From contig JAJXWC010000004.1 of NCBI GenBank assembly GCA_021781855.1, positions 1-31,122 on the forward strand: a stretch of DNA of 31,122 bases. Reading direction: 5' to 3'. Shown one piece after another: positions 22,669 through 30,100 of the stretch; the first letter of the stretch is position 1; the number at the start of each line of letters is the position of its first letter. The notes beneath the pieces are model-generated. The model had not been told where the DNA came from. It did not search any database and was given only the letters and a program-made list of their open reading frames with translations. Source of the DNA: Bacillota bacterium. Lineage in GTDB: Bacteria; Bacillota; Bacilli; Lactobacillales; Streptococcaceae. Both the position numbers and the translations under genes were made by a program.

Positions 22669-22983
22669 ATGTCAAACTATGCAATCATCAAAACTGGTGG
22701 CAAACAAGTTAAAGTTGAAGAAGGTTCAGTCATTTACATCGAAAAGCTCGATGTGGAAGCTGGTCAGTCTGTAACTTTCGATGAAGTTATCTTCGTTGGA
22801 GGCGACACAACTAAAGTTGGTGCACCGCTAGTTAAAGGCGCAACAGTTGTTGGCGAAGTTGAAAAACATGGTAAAGAGAAGAAAGTCGTTACTTTCCAAT
22901 ACAAACCTAAAAAACATTCACATCGCAAACAAGGTCACCGTCAACCTTACACAAAAGTTGTCATCAAAGCCGTTAATGCTTAA
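22669..22983 (+). CDS. rplU: 50S ribosomal protein L21
   Basis: L21 of 104 residues binds 23S rRNA in the large subunit. Diagnostic features are YAIIKTGGKQVKVEEG at the N-terminus, a central GVPLVKGA-like strand (GAPLVKGATV), and the basic KYKPKK-like stretch FQYKPKKHSHRKQGHRQPYT. The start follows AAGGAGG. Two bases separate it from prp. The leader RNA upstream likely limits its expression when L21 is in excess. Confidence 0.98.
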   Translation: MSNYAIIKTGGKQVKVEEGSVIYIEKLDVEAGQSVTFDEVIFVGGDTTKVGAPLVKGATVVGEVEKHGKEKKVVTFQYKPKKHSHRKQGHRQPYTKVVIKAVNA

Positions 22984-22985
22984 TT

Positions 22986-23321
22986 ATGGCTATTGAAGCA
23001 ATCGTAAGGAAAAAGCGTGGGAGATATGTTTCTTATGAAATCTCTGGACACGCTTCATCGGGTACTGGCGAATTTGAATTTGACGTTGTTTGTGCGGACG
23101 TAAGTGTTCTCTCAATCACTACAGCAAATAACATTTATAAGATGGCGAAAGTCAAACCGATTACCAAAATGGAAGACGGTTACCTTTACGTCGAAGTGCC
23201 AATTAGTATCCCGAATAAACAGGAGGAAATTGTTCAATTCCTTTTTCAAGCATTTGTTAATGCAATGGAAGATGTGATTGAAGAATATTCTCAGTATGTA
23301 CATTTAACTATTGAAAACTAG
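22986..23321 (+). CDS. prp: Ribosomal-processing cysteine protease Prp
   Basis: Prp removes the N-terminal extension of ribosomal protein L27 in Firmicutes, an essential step in some species. The 111-residue protein has the catalytic His22 in SGHAS and Cys36 in DVVCADVSVLS. The normal partner gene rpmA follows 12 bases later and encodes the extended substrate. The order rplU-prp-rpmA is conserved. The start codon lies two bases after the rplU stop, with no separate strong ribosome site, so translation is probably coupled. Confidence 0.95.
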   Translation: MAIEAIVRKKRGRYVSYEISGHASSGTGEFEFDVVCADVSVLSITTANNIYKMAKVKPITKMEDGYLYVEVPISIPNKQEEIVQFLFQAFVNAMEDVIEEYSQYVHLTIEN

Positions 23322-23333
23322 GAGGGCTATAAA

Positions 23334-23618
23334 ATGCTGAAACTTAATTCACAACTCTTCGCCCACAAAAAAGGTGGAGGTTCTACTTCCAATGGTCGTG
23401 ACTCACAAGCAAAGCGTCTTGGTGCTAAAGCATCTGACGGTGAACTTGTAAGCGGCGGCTCAATCCTTTTCCGTCAACGCGGTACGCATATCCATGCAGG
23501 TGCCAATGTTGGACGTGGCGGCGATGATACTCTTTTCGCTAAAATCGAAGGAACTGTAAAATTTGAAATGAAACGCGGCAAAAAACACGTTTCTGTTTAT
23601 CCAGTAGTGGCTAAATAA
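23334..23618 (+). CDS. rpmA: 50S ribosomal protein L27 with cleavable N-terminal extension
   Basis: L27 of 94 residues; its mature N-terminus reaches the peptidyl transferase centre. Here it begins MLKLNSQLF followed by AHKKGGGST, so Prp would cut between Phe9 and Ala10. The usual extension motif is LNLQFF; this protein has Ser at position 6 and Leu at 8. The rest (GRDSQAKRLGAKASDGE, GTHIHAGANVGRGGDDTLFA) is highly conserved. AGGAGGG precedes the ATG. The operon terminates at 23651. Confidence 0.98.
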   Translation: MLKLNSQLFAHKKGGGSTSNGRDSQAKRLGAKASDGELVSGGSILFRQRGTHIHAGANVGRGGDDTLFAKIEGTVKFEMKRGKKHVSVYPVVAK

Positions 23619-23627
23619 AAAATAAGT

Positions 23628-23660
23628 AACTCTATCAATTTTGATAGAGTTTTTATTTTG
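23628..23660 (+). terminator. rplU-prp-rpmA terminator
   Basis: AACTCTATCAA (23628-23638) pairs with TTGATAGAGTT (23641-23651), followed by T-rich sequence. Confidence 0.85.
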
Positions 23661-23693
23661 GACTGGAATGGGTTTTGAAGAGAACGTTTAATT

Positions 23694-23810
23694 TTTATCT
23701 CAGCAGTGCGTGCTAATCCCCCGCCTCTCAGGCGGTGGGATTAGCAGCACTAAGCTTCGAATTTCGCTCGACTAAATAAGTCTCTGCTTCATTAGTGGAT
23801 ACCCGTAGGT
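23694..23810 (+). repeat. Longest repeat copy: module A, 20-bp hairpin, module B
   Basis: Module A (23694-23717) runs into a hairpin: 23706-23726 pairs with 23730-23750 over 20 base pairs with two single-base bulges (G23710, T23736) and loop CTC. Module B (CTTCGAATTTCGCTCGACTA and on) follows from 23755 to the CTCTGCTTCATTAG near 23803. Shorter copies at 3599 and 27080-27122 lack most or all of the hairpin insert. The remaining gap, 23811-24058, shows no gene and no clear signal. Confidence 0.65.
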
Positions 23811-24057
23811 ATTAGATTTCAATCTGTTATCTTTGCTGGTAGGGAGGGAGAATATTGCCTTTTATGCCATTGTCTTAAAAATCTAGGAAATTGTGAGTTC
23901 ACAACACAGAGTGAATGGACACCTGGCATATCAACAGTTCGGCAGTACGGTGTGCGCTTAAAGGGCAAAAATTTCTAGCATAAAATGTGCGGAACCCCTG
24001 CAGTTGTTAGATTAGAGCGATTAGCTTGCCCTGTGAAAATTCTTTGCACTTAACAAG

Positions 24058-24086
24058 TTAAATTAAAAAGTGAAGTATGCTATAAT
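24058..24086 (+). promoter_or_regulatory. phoH promoter
   Basis: TATAAT at 24081-24086 with TGC before it is a strong extended -10; TTAAAT (24058-24063) is a weak -35 at 17 bp. It overlaps the first in-frame start, a GTG at 24070, which therefore cannot be used. Confidence 0.7.
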
Positions 24087-24117
24087 AGAAAAAGAAAGAA
24101 TAACGGAGATTATTTAT

Positions 24118-25077
24118 TTGAATAAAAATTCGATTGAATTCAAACTGGAAAATCCAGAAGATGCTGCGCTGATTTTTGGGGTACAGGATAAATATTTACA
24201 ACTTGTTGAAAATCAACTTGGTGTTCAAATCAATTATCGGGGCGAAACAGTTCAGATTTTGTCTGAAGATGAGGTAACGGCTCAGCGCACGAGAAAAGTG
24301 CTACAAGCTTTGCAGGTCTTAGTTTCACGCGGATTACCTGTTCATACTTCGGATGTTGTAATTGCTGTGAAAATGGTCTTAAATGACGATATTGAAAATT
24401 TCACAGCACTTTATGAAGTTGAATTGACTAAAGATGCGAATGGAAAAGCAATTCGATTAAAAAATCTGGCTCAAAAAACTTATGTGGATAGTGTGAAACA
24501 TCACGACATTGTTTTTGGTATTGGACCTGCAGGTACGGGGAAAACCTTTCTTGCAGTAGTTATGGCGATTCAAGCCTTGCGCAATGGTGCAGTAAAGCGA
24601 ATCATATTAACGCGGCCAGCAGTTGAGGCAGGCGAGAGTTTGGGCTTTCTGCCAGGGGATTTGCAAGAGAAGGTAGACCCTTACTTGCGTCCTGTTTATG
24701 ATGCCTTGTTCCAGATTTTAGGGAAGACGGCAACAGAGCGGATGATGGAGCGAGGAATCATTGAAATTGCGCCGCTTGCTTATATGCGGGGGCGAACGTT
24801 GGACGACGCTTTCGTGATACTGGATGAAGCTCAAAATACAACGACAATGCAGATGAAGATGTTTTTGACGCGACTTGGTTTTAATTCGAAGATGATTGTT
24901 AATGGTGATATTTCGCAAATTGACCTGCCACTTCATGTGAAATCAGGGTTGATTGATGCACAAGATAAATTAAGTCGGGTTGATGCGATTGATTTTATTT
25001 ATTTCACGGCGCGTGATGTGGTACGCCATCCTGTCGTTGCGGAGATTATAAAGGCTTATGAAGTAGAAAAAATGTGA
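24118..25077 (+). CDS. phoH: PhoH-like P-loop ATPase
   Basis: PhoH-family protein of 319 residues, a cytoplasmic ATPase often linked to RNA metabolism through its neighbour ybeY. Walker A is GPAGTGKTF and the region ILTRPAVEAGESLGFLPGDL is a family hallmark. Walker B is AFVILDEAQNTT. An N-terminal KH-like segment spans about 1-100. I start at TTG 24118, nine bases after GGAG. The longer frame from GTG 24070 would begin upstream of the transcript start. It heads an operon phoH-nudix-ybeY-dgkA-nucleotidyltransferase, each gene close to or overlapping the next. Confidence 0.92.
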   Translation: MNKNSIEFKLENPEDAALIFGVQDKYLQLVENQLGVQINYRGETVQILSEDEVTAQRTRKVLQALQVLVSRGLPVHTSDVVIAVKMVLNDDIENFTALYEVELTKDANGKAIRLKNLAQKTYVDSVKHHDIVFGIGPAGTGKTFLAVVMAIQALRNGAVKRIILTRPAVEAGESLGFLPGDLQEKVDPYLRPVYDALFQILGKTATERMMERGIIEIAPLAYMRGRTLDDAFVILDEAQNTTTMQMKMFLTRLGFNSKMIVNGDISQIDLPLHVKSGLIDAQDKLSRVDAIDFIYFTARDVVRHPVVAEIIKAYEVEKM

Positions 25078-25093
25078 AGACGAAGGTACCGAT

Positions 25094-25561
25094 ATGGCTG
25101 AAGGCTATATAATGAATTTGCGCGAAAAAGTTGGACATGTTCCAATGGTCATCGCTTGTGCGAGTGTGATTATTTTTGATGATGTGCGAGGAATTTTGCT
25201 ACAAAGACGTAAGGATAACGGAAAATGGTGTTATCATGGTGGTTCAGTTGAGCCTGGGGAGACCGTTCAGGAAGCGGCACGCCGAGAACTTTTTGAAGAA
25301 ATTAGATTGAAAGCTGAAAAGATGACGCTCTACACGGTTGTATCAGGGGCAGACCAGCATTTCTTTTATCCTAATGGTGATGAAGTTCATATTGTTGATA
25401 CCGTTTTTATTTGCAATGATTTTTCAGGGGAAATGCGTTTTGAGCCTGAAGAAGTGGTGGATGCGCGCTGGTTTGCTTTTGATGAACTTCCTGCAGAAAT
25501 CACTCAATCAACACGGATGCCAATTTTAAAATTTGCAGCTGAAATGTTAGCAAAAAAATGA
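25094..25561 (+). CDS. Nudix hydrolase
   Basis: Nudix proteins hydrolyse nucleoside diphosphates linked to another group, such as oxidised dNTPs or nucleotide sugars. The 155-residue protein has the Nudix box GGSVEPGETVQEAARRELFE then EIRL. The metal-binding REL-x-EE is intact, but the conserved Gly after EE-x is Arg71. The substrate is not predictable. ATG 25094 with AAGG seven bases upstream is used; a second ATG six codons on is also possible. It sits between phoH and ybeY, 16 bp after phoH and 9 bp before ybeY, in the same operon. Confidence 0.88.
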   Translation: MAEGYIMNLREKVGHVPMVIACASVIIFDDVRGILLQRRKDNGKWCYHGGSVEPGETVQEAARRELFEEIRLKAEKMTLYTVVSGADQHFFYPNGDEVHIVDTVFICNDFSGEMRFEPEEVVDARWFAFDELPAEITQSTRMPILKFAAEMLAKK

Positions 25562-25570
25562 GGGGAAAAA

Positions 25571-26059
25571 ATGTACGTCGAACTAACAGATGAAACAGGA
25601 AAAGTGCCTGCTGAGATTATCGAGCAAACGCAAAAGTTATTAGATTTTGCAGCTAATTTTATCAAATTGCCTGAAAGTAAGGAAATGGCTGTAACTTTTG
25701 TTGATAATGCACGCTCACATGAGCTCAATCTGCAATATCGCGATACTGACCGACCGACCGATGTCATCTCGTTAGAATATAAGCCTGATGATGAGGAGCT
25801 TTTCTTTGATGAGGAGATGGAAATTCCAGATGAACTTTTGGCAGAGCTTGACCCTTTCATCGGTGAGTTGTTTATTTCGATTGATAAGGCGGCAGAGCAG
25901 GCTCAAGATTATGGACATTCGATTGAGCGTGAATACGGCTGGCTGACGGTTCATGGCTTTTTACACATCAATGGCTATGACCATTATTCGCCTGATGAGG
26001 AAGCAGAAATGTTCGGGCTGCAAGAGGAGATTTTGACCGCCTATGGACTCACACGATAA
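25571..26059 (+). CDS. ybeY: Endoribonuclease YbeY
   Basis: YbeY is a zinc-dependent endoribonuclease needed for 16S rRNA 3' maturation and ribosome quality control. The 162-residue protein has the signature HGFLHINGYDH with ligands His128, His132 and His138. It also has TDVISLEY and GELFISIDKA in the core. AGGGGAAAA precedes the ATG. The end overlaps dgkA by 17 bases. phoH and ybeY occur together in most bacteria, which supports both calls. Confidence 0.96.
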   Translation: MYVELTDETGKVPAEIIEQTQKLLDFAANFIKLPESKEMAVTFVDNARSHELNLQYRDTDRPTDVISLEYKPDDEELFFDEEMEIPDELLAELDPFIGELFISIDKAAEQAQDYGHSIEREYGWLTVHGFLHINGYDHYSPDEEAEMFGLQEEILTAYGLTR

Positions 26060-26501
26060 AGATTTCAAAATTTATGACAAAAAGGATTTTAAAAATCCGA
26101 ATGACAAAAATGCTAATTTACGTGATAAATGGAAAAATACAGATGTTTTTTCGAGTTTGCAATTTGCTTTGACGGGAATTTTGACCGCTTTTCGCTATGA
26201 GCGAAATATGAGAAAACATGCACTTTCAACGGTCTTGGCAGTAGCAGCTGGATTGATTTTTCAGATTTCAAAATATGATTGGCTTTGGCTGTTTTTGGTA
26301 ATTTTTCTGGTTTTTATGGCGGAATTATTTAATTCAGCAATTGAAAATGTGGTAGATTTAGCAGCGGATTATCAGTTTCATATGCGTGCAAAGCGTGCAA
26401 AAGATATGGCAGCGGGTGCGGTACTTGTGATTTCTGGCTTTGCTGTGGTCGTTGGTTTGTTTATCTTTTTACCGCGAATTTGGGGGCTGATTTTTGGATA
26501 A
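26043..26501 (+). CDS. dgkA: Diacylglycerol/undecaprenol kinase
   Basis: Small membrane kinase of the DgkA family; in Gram-positives it mainly phosphorylates undecaprenol to recycle the cell-wall lipid carrier. The 152 residues include a hydrophilic N-terminal extension of about 35 (rich in Asp, Lys and Asn), then three membrane segments. The active-site motif is ELFNSAIENVVDLA followed by AKRAKDMAAGAVLV. The ATG at 26043 lies inside ybeY; no other ATG would keep the helix before the first segment. The next gene overlaps its stop by 8 bases. Confidence 0.92.
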   Translation: MDSHDKDFKIYDKKDFKNPNDKNANLRDKWKNTDVFSSLQFALTGILTAFRYERNMRKHALSTVLAVAAGLIFQISKYDWLWLFLVIFLVFMAELFNSAIENVVDLAADYQFHMRAKRAKDMAAGAVLVISGFAVVVGLFIFLPRIWGLIFG

Positions 26502-27051
26502 GGAAGCGGAATTTTTAGCAATTTTGAAACAAAATGGACAGTTGATGCAGATTGTGGACGAAGTTTCACATTTGGAGCTGAAAAATTGGTATATCGCTGC
26601 TGGTTGTGTTTTCCAGACGATTTGGAATTTTCAGGATGGCAAATCGTTGATGTCTGGTGTACATGATATTGACTTAGTTTATTTTGATAGTGAAAATCAG
26701 TCTATTAAATTTGATAAAAACTTGGAACAAAAACTGTCGAAACAATTTTCTTGTGAATTTGATGTTCATAATGAAGCTTACATGCATTTGTGGCAAGGAA
26801 GAAATATTGCACCTTATACAAGTTGTGAGAATGCGATAAAGCGTTGGATTGCAACAACACATGCGATTGGGATTACGGGAAATTCGTCAGAACTGCAATT
26901 TTTTGCGCCGTATGGTCTGTCAGATATCTTTGATAAAAATGTTAAACCGATTGTTCATGCAGATAATTCGCGCGAACTCTATGATGCAAATGTGATTAAA
27001 TGGCAGGCAAGATTTGACGGCCTGACGGTCTATCCGTGGAATGAAAAATGA
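26494..27051 (+). CDS. Nucleotidyltransferase-like protein (NTP_transf_6/COG3575)
   Basis: The 185-residue protein matches the COG3575/PF06042 family of predicted nucleotidyltransferases with no known substrate. Family features: WYIAAGCVFQTIWNF, then the acidic pair in HDIDLVYFD, and APYGLSDIFDKNVKPI near the end. The start is TTG 26494, which overlaps the dgkA stop and has GGGGG about 7 bases upstream. The overlap suggests translational coupling. It is the last gene of the operon; a terminator overlaps its stop codon. In many relatives era follows dgkA, and it is not here. Confidence 0.75.
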   Translation: MDKEAEFLAILKQNGQLMQIVDEVSHLELKNWYIAAGCVFQTIWNFQDGKSLMSGVHDIDLVYFDSENQSIKFDKNLEQKLSKQFSCEFDVHNEAYMHLWQGRNIAPYTSCENAIKRWIATTHAIGITGNSSELQFFAPYGLSDIFDKNVKPIVHADNSRELYDANVIKWQARFDGLTVYPWNEK

Positions 27052-27080
27052 ATTTGAGAACTTCGTCAGATTCATTTTTT
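27047..27080 (+). terminator. Terminator of the phoH operon
   Basis: AATGAATTTGA (27047-27057) pairs with TCAGATTCATT (27066-27076), with one T-G pair, around GAACTTCG, then T to 27080. It includes the stop codon. Confidence 0.85.
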
Positions 27081-27082
27081 GA

Positions 27083-27122
27083 TAAAGCAGAGACTAAATT
27101 TGAAGCCCAGCACGCAATGCTA
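27083..27122 (-). repeat. Short inverted repeat copy (modules A and B fused)
   Basis: Read on the minus strand: TATCTAGCATTGCGTGCT, then GGGCTTCAAATTTAGTCTCT and GCTT. It has the ends of the 23694 copy without the hairpin insert. It overlaps the last bases before the rgg stop region. Confidence 0.6.
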
Positions 27123-27133
27123 GATAAAATTTC

Positions 27134-28006
27134 TCAAATATGCGATTCTTTGCAGTAACGTTTGACCTCGTCTGCAGCATAGTTAGCAAGACCGAAACAG
27201 TCCAAAATCTTAAAAGCCTCAATGCAGCGTTCAACAGGGGCTAAAGTTTCTTTAGAAGGTGCTTTGCGGAAGCGATAAAGGGTTTTGAAATAGGCAAACA
27301 TCGCCCGCTCATACATGTTATAGTCAGGGAGTACATGAGCATCGAGATAGTCAAAAATTTCATGCAAAGGGTCAAAATGTTTATTGGCAATCAGTACGCG
27401 AATTACGGAAAGAAGTGCGGCATCAATCTTCATCTGTAAAGCATCTGAATTGCGAAATTTGATTTCGGGATTGAGCATTTTATGAGTTAAATCACGGAGC
27501 TGTTTGTCAGAGAAAATACTGGCGCTATTCATTAAGAGTTCACACTCCGTATACCACCATTGATTAATCGTCAGCAGATATTGCACGATTTTTTTGATGT
27601 CCTCTTGCGGTGGTAGATAGGATGGCTGAAGTTGTTTGAGAAAAGCTTCAGCCTGAACTTTGTAGAGTAAATAATTGAAATCATCTGGCTTAGCCTGAAT
27701 TTTTTGTTCCAGCTGGTCAATCAAGAGTTCGAGCTTTGCAATATTTCTTTGCCAGTAGCTTTGCCAGATATCACGTCCGATGAGCAAATCAGACTCCGCA
27801 AGCTCATAGTAGGCATATTCAAATTCTACAAAATTAGTGCCGATGGCGTGTAGCGCAAGCATGAGTTTTTCAACAGTGAGGCTGGTTTTTCCTGCTTCGA
27901 ATCTCATCAGTTGGGAGTAAGACAAGCCGTCACAAGCGATTGATTTTGCTTCAACATTTTTCATCAGGCGTAAATGTTTAAACGTTTTTCCAAATAAGTT
28001 ATCCAT
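27134..28006 (-). CDS. Rgg/GadR/MutR-family transcriptional regulator
   Basis: This 290-residue protein has an N-terminal helix-turn-helix (about 1-60; FGKTFKHLRLMKNVEAKSIA, then SYSQLMRFEAGKTSL) and an all-helical C-terminal domain of the Rgg type. Rgg proteins bind short peptides or act alone to control neighbouring genes. No short hydrophobic peptide gene (SHP) is found in the 275-bp gap or just downstream, so this may be a peptide-independent member. It is divergent from a three-gene ABC-2 exporter, its most likely target. The promoter -10 (TATAAT at 28065-28070, minus) lies beside a 16-bp inverted repeat. Confidence 0.88.
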   Translation of the reverse strand: MDNLFGKTFKHLRLMKNVEAKSIACDGLSYSQLMRFEAGKTSLTVEKLMLALHAIGTNFVEFEYAYYELAESDLLIGRDIWQSYWQRNIAKLELLIDQLEQKIQAKPDDFNYLLYKVQAEAFLKQLQPSYLPPQEDIKKIVQYLLTINQWWYTECELLMNSASIFSDKQLRDLTHKMLNPEIKFRNSDALQMKIDAALLSVIRVLIANKHFDPLHEIFDYLDAHVLPDYNMYERAMFAYFKTLYRFRKAPSKETLAPVERCIEAFKILDCFGLANYAADEVKRYCKESHI

Positions 28007-28064
28007 TTTTCATTTCCATATCTGCGATTATTTTTACAAATTTTCTTGCAATCGTTTACCTTCT

Positions 28065-28070
28065 ATTATA
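28065..28070 (-). promoter_or_regulatory. rgg -10 element
   Basis: TATAAT on the minus strand, 59 bp upstream of the rgg start. The matching -35 position (28088-28093) falls inside the left arm of the inverted repeat. Confidence 0.5.
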
Positions 28071-28082
28071 CAATAAGACTAC

Positions 28083-28131
28083 AAAATTTGATAGCAGAGG
28101 TTTCCTCCTAAAAAATCTGCTATCAAATTTT
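28083..28131. repeat. 16-bp perfect inverted repeat between rgg and the ABC operon
   Basis: AAAATTTGATAGCAGA (28083-28098) and TCTGCTATCAAATTTT (28116-28131) flank a 17-base loop. It covers the -35 zone of rgg. It may be an operator for the divergent pair. As RNA it would be a very stable hairpin. On the minus strand the loop reads TTTTTTAGGAGGAAACC, which has a ribosome-site-like AGGAGG but no start codon suitably placed. Confidence 0.6.
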
Positions 28132-28281
28132 ATTGTAAACCGATATATCAGGTATATCAGATTTTGATAAGCAATTCTCGTCTTTCGAAGTAGCAATGCT
28201 GCGTAGTTAGAGAGTGTCGAGTTAAATACTCTAACTTCTTATCAGCTCTTTTATAAACCTATTATATTATAAGGAGTGATT

Positions 28282-29277
28282 ATGGAGAGTATGATTCAAG
28301 TTGAAAATCTAAACAAAACATTTAAAAAAATGGTGAAACAACCAGGACTGAAAGGGGCTGTAAAATCACTTTTCAAACCAGAGTACGAATCTTTTGAAGC
28401 GGTAAAAAATCTGACTTTTGAGGTGCCCAAAGGTGAAATTTTAGGTTTCATTGGAGCGAATGGTGCTGGAAAATCAACAACAATTAAAATGTTGACGGGA
28501 ATTCTAACGCCGACGAGCGGTACTTGTACTATTAACGGCAAAATTCCACAAAAAAATCGTACAGAGTATGTTAAAGAAATCGGGGTTGTTTTTGGGCAAC
28601 GCACGCAACTTTGGTGGGATTTAGCACTTCAAGAGACTTACAGTGTACTAAAAGAAATTTATGATGTGCCAGAGAAACAATTTCAACAGCGGATGGATTT
28701 TTTAAATGAAGTCTTGGAATTAAATGAATTTATCAAGGACCCTGTTCGTACACTTTCTCTTGGACAGCGAATGCGCGCCGATATTGCAGCGAGTCTTTTG
28801 CATCGCCCAAAAGTATTATTTTTGGATGAGCCGACAATTGGGCTGGATGTCGCAGTTAAGGATAATATTCGAAAAGCAATTACACAAATCAATCAGGAAG
28901 AGCAAACCACAATCATTTTGACTACGCATGATTTGGCTGATATTGAGCTTTTGTGTAATCGTATTTATATGATTGATAAAGGGGAAGCTTTGTTTGATGG
29001 TTCTGTCAGTCAACTTAAACAAACTTTCGGGAAAATTCATGAAGTAGATTTTGAATTGGCAGCATCTGATTGTGCTATCCAATTAGATTTTAATGAGTTT
29101 CCAGAAGTAGAAGTAGAACAAAATGACAGTCTGGTCAAAATTCGTTTTGATGCAACGAAAATTGCAGTCCCTGAGCTTTTACAATATACAATGAGTCGTG
29201 CACAAGTCAAGGATGTATCAGTCAAAGATGCTGATATCGAAGAAATTATTCGCCGATTTTTTAGAAAAGAGATTTAA
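28282..29277 (+). CDS. ABC-2 transporter ATP-binding protein (COG4586-like)
   Basis: ATPase subunit of 331 residues for an ABC-2 exporter. Walker A is GANGAGKST, the signature is LSLGQRMRADIAASL, and Walker B is VLFLDEPTIGLD; the H-loop is TTHDLADIE. The signature LSLGQ in place of LSGGQ is usual for the COG4586 group. A C-terminal regulatory domain covers about 230-331. I start at ATG 28282 after AAGGAG, five bases away; a GTG at 28276 overlaps that site. Two permease genes follow within 3 bases each. The substrate is unknown; such triplets with COG4587 and COG3694 permeases are widespread in Firmicutes. Confidence 0.88.
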   Translation: MESMIQVENLNKTFKKMVKQPGLKGAVKSLFKPEYESFEAVKNLTFEVPKGEILGFIGANGAGKSTTIKMLTGILTPTSGTCTINGKIPQKNRTEYVKEIGVVFGQRTQLWWDLALQETYSVLKEIYDVPEKQFQQRMDFLNEVLELNEFIKDPVRTLSLGQRMRADIAASLLHRPKVLFLDEPTIGLDVAVKDNIRKAITQINQEEQTTIILTTHDLADIELLCNRIYMIDKGEALFDGSVSQLKQTFGKIHEVDFELAASDCAIQLDFNEFPEVEVEQNDSLVKIRFDATKIAVPELLQYTMSRAQVKDVSVKDADIEEIIRRFFRKEI

Positions 29278-29279
29278 GT

Positions 29280-30098
29280 ATGAAAATGAAATTACGTAGA
29301 TATCGACCGTTTGTGCGTTCAGGAATGCAGTCAATGCTAGCCTATCGCACAGATTTTTTGATTTATCGTCTTGGAGATATGATGGGAGCTTTCGTAACTT
29401 ACTTTCTTTGGCGCGCTGTTTTCTTATCTTCGCCACACGCTTCGCTCAATGGATTTACGGTTCAGGAAATGACACTCTATATTTTTTTAAGCTTTTTCAC
29501 ATCACAACTTTCATTTTCAAGCGGCTCAGGAACAATTGGTGACGAGGTTAAAGATGGCTCAATTGCAATGCGGCTATTGAAACCGGTTGACTTCAATTTG
29601 ACTTACTTATTTGATGAGATTGGGCATAAGCTGATTTCGGTTGGGCTTTTGGCAGTTCCTATTTTTGGTGGCGTTTTGCTCTATCAACTGATGCACCCAG
29701 TAATTTCTCCATTTAATCTTATCAATTTTTTATTGTTTCTGGTGAGTAGCTTGTTTGCTTATTTTTTGAATTTTTATTTTAATATTTGCTATGGTTTCTC
29801 AGCATTCATTTTCAAAAATCTCTGGGGAATGAATGTTATGAAAGAATCTGTCGTTGCGTTCATGTCCGGAACCCTTATTCCGCTTGTATTTTTTCCAGAA
29901 AATATCGCACATATTTTGCAATTTTTGCCGTTTGCATCACTGATTTATACACCTGTCATGATTTATCTCGGAAAAGAGAGTTTCAATCAAATTATTCTCG
30001 CTTTTGTTATTCAAATTACATGGCTGCTCATTTTCATTGTTCTTTCGAAAATTATTTGGCACTTAACTATTCGTCAACTAAGTGTGCAAGGAGGTTAA
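29280..30098 (+). CDS. ABC-2 transporter permease (COG4587-like)
   Basis: Membrane protein of 272 residues with about six hydrophobic segments, starting after a basic N-terminus (MKMKLRRYRPF). The stretch LSFSSGSGTIGDEVKDGSIA with AMRLLKPVDFNL is typical of this permease group, in the loop between segments 2 and 3. The last segment lies near residues 240-262. It starts 3 bases after the ATPase gene; GAGA upstream is a weak ribosome site, so coupling is likely. It should pair with the next permease to form the channel. Confidence 0.85.
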   Translation: MKMKLRRYRPFVRSGMQSMLAYRTDFLIYRLGDMMGAFVTYFLWRAVFLSSPHASLNGFTVQEMTLYIFLSFFTSQLSFSSGSGTIGDEVKDGSIAMRLLKPVDFNLTYLFDEIGHKLISVGLLAVPIFGGVLLYQLMHPVISPFNLINFLLFLVSSLFAYFLNFYFNICYGFSAFIFKNLWGMNVMKESVVAFMSGTLIPLVFFPENIAHILQFLPFASLIYTPVMIYLGKESFNQIILAFVIQITWLLIFIVLSKIIWHLTIRQLSVQGG

Positions 30099-30100
30099 AA

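Noticed and set aside
23694..23810. Insertion sequence remnant or tRNA-like gene
   Set aside because: No transposase fragment or terminal repeats; the hairpin has no cloverleaf or anticodon arm.
25504..25860. 118-codon antisense frame rich in serine opposite ybeY
   Set aside because: The serine runs are the complement of acidic codons in ybeY; no start signal or domain.
28007..28281. Short hydrophobic peptide gene for Rgg
   Set aside because: No short frame with a ribosome site and a hydrophobic C-terminus was found on either strand of the gap.
29786..30100. N-terminal extension of the second permease frame
   Set aside because: It runs out of phase through the first permease gene. ATG 30101 has a perfect ribosome site and a normal permease N-terminus.
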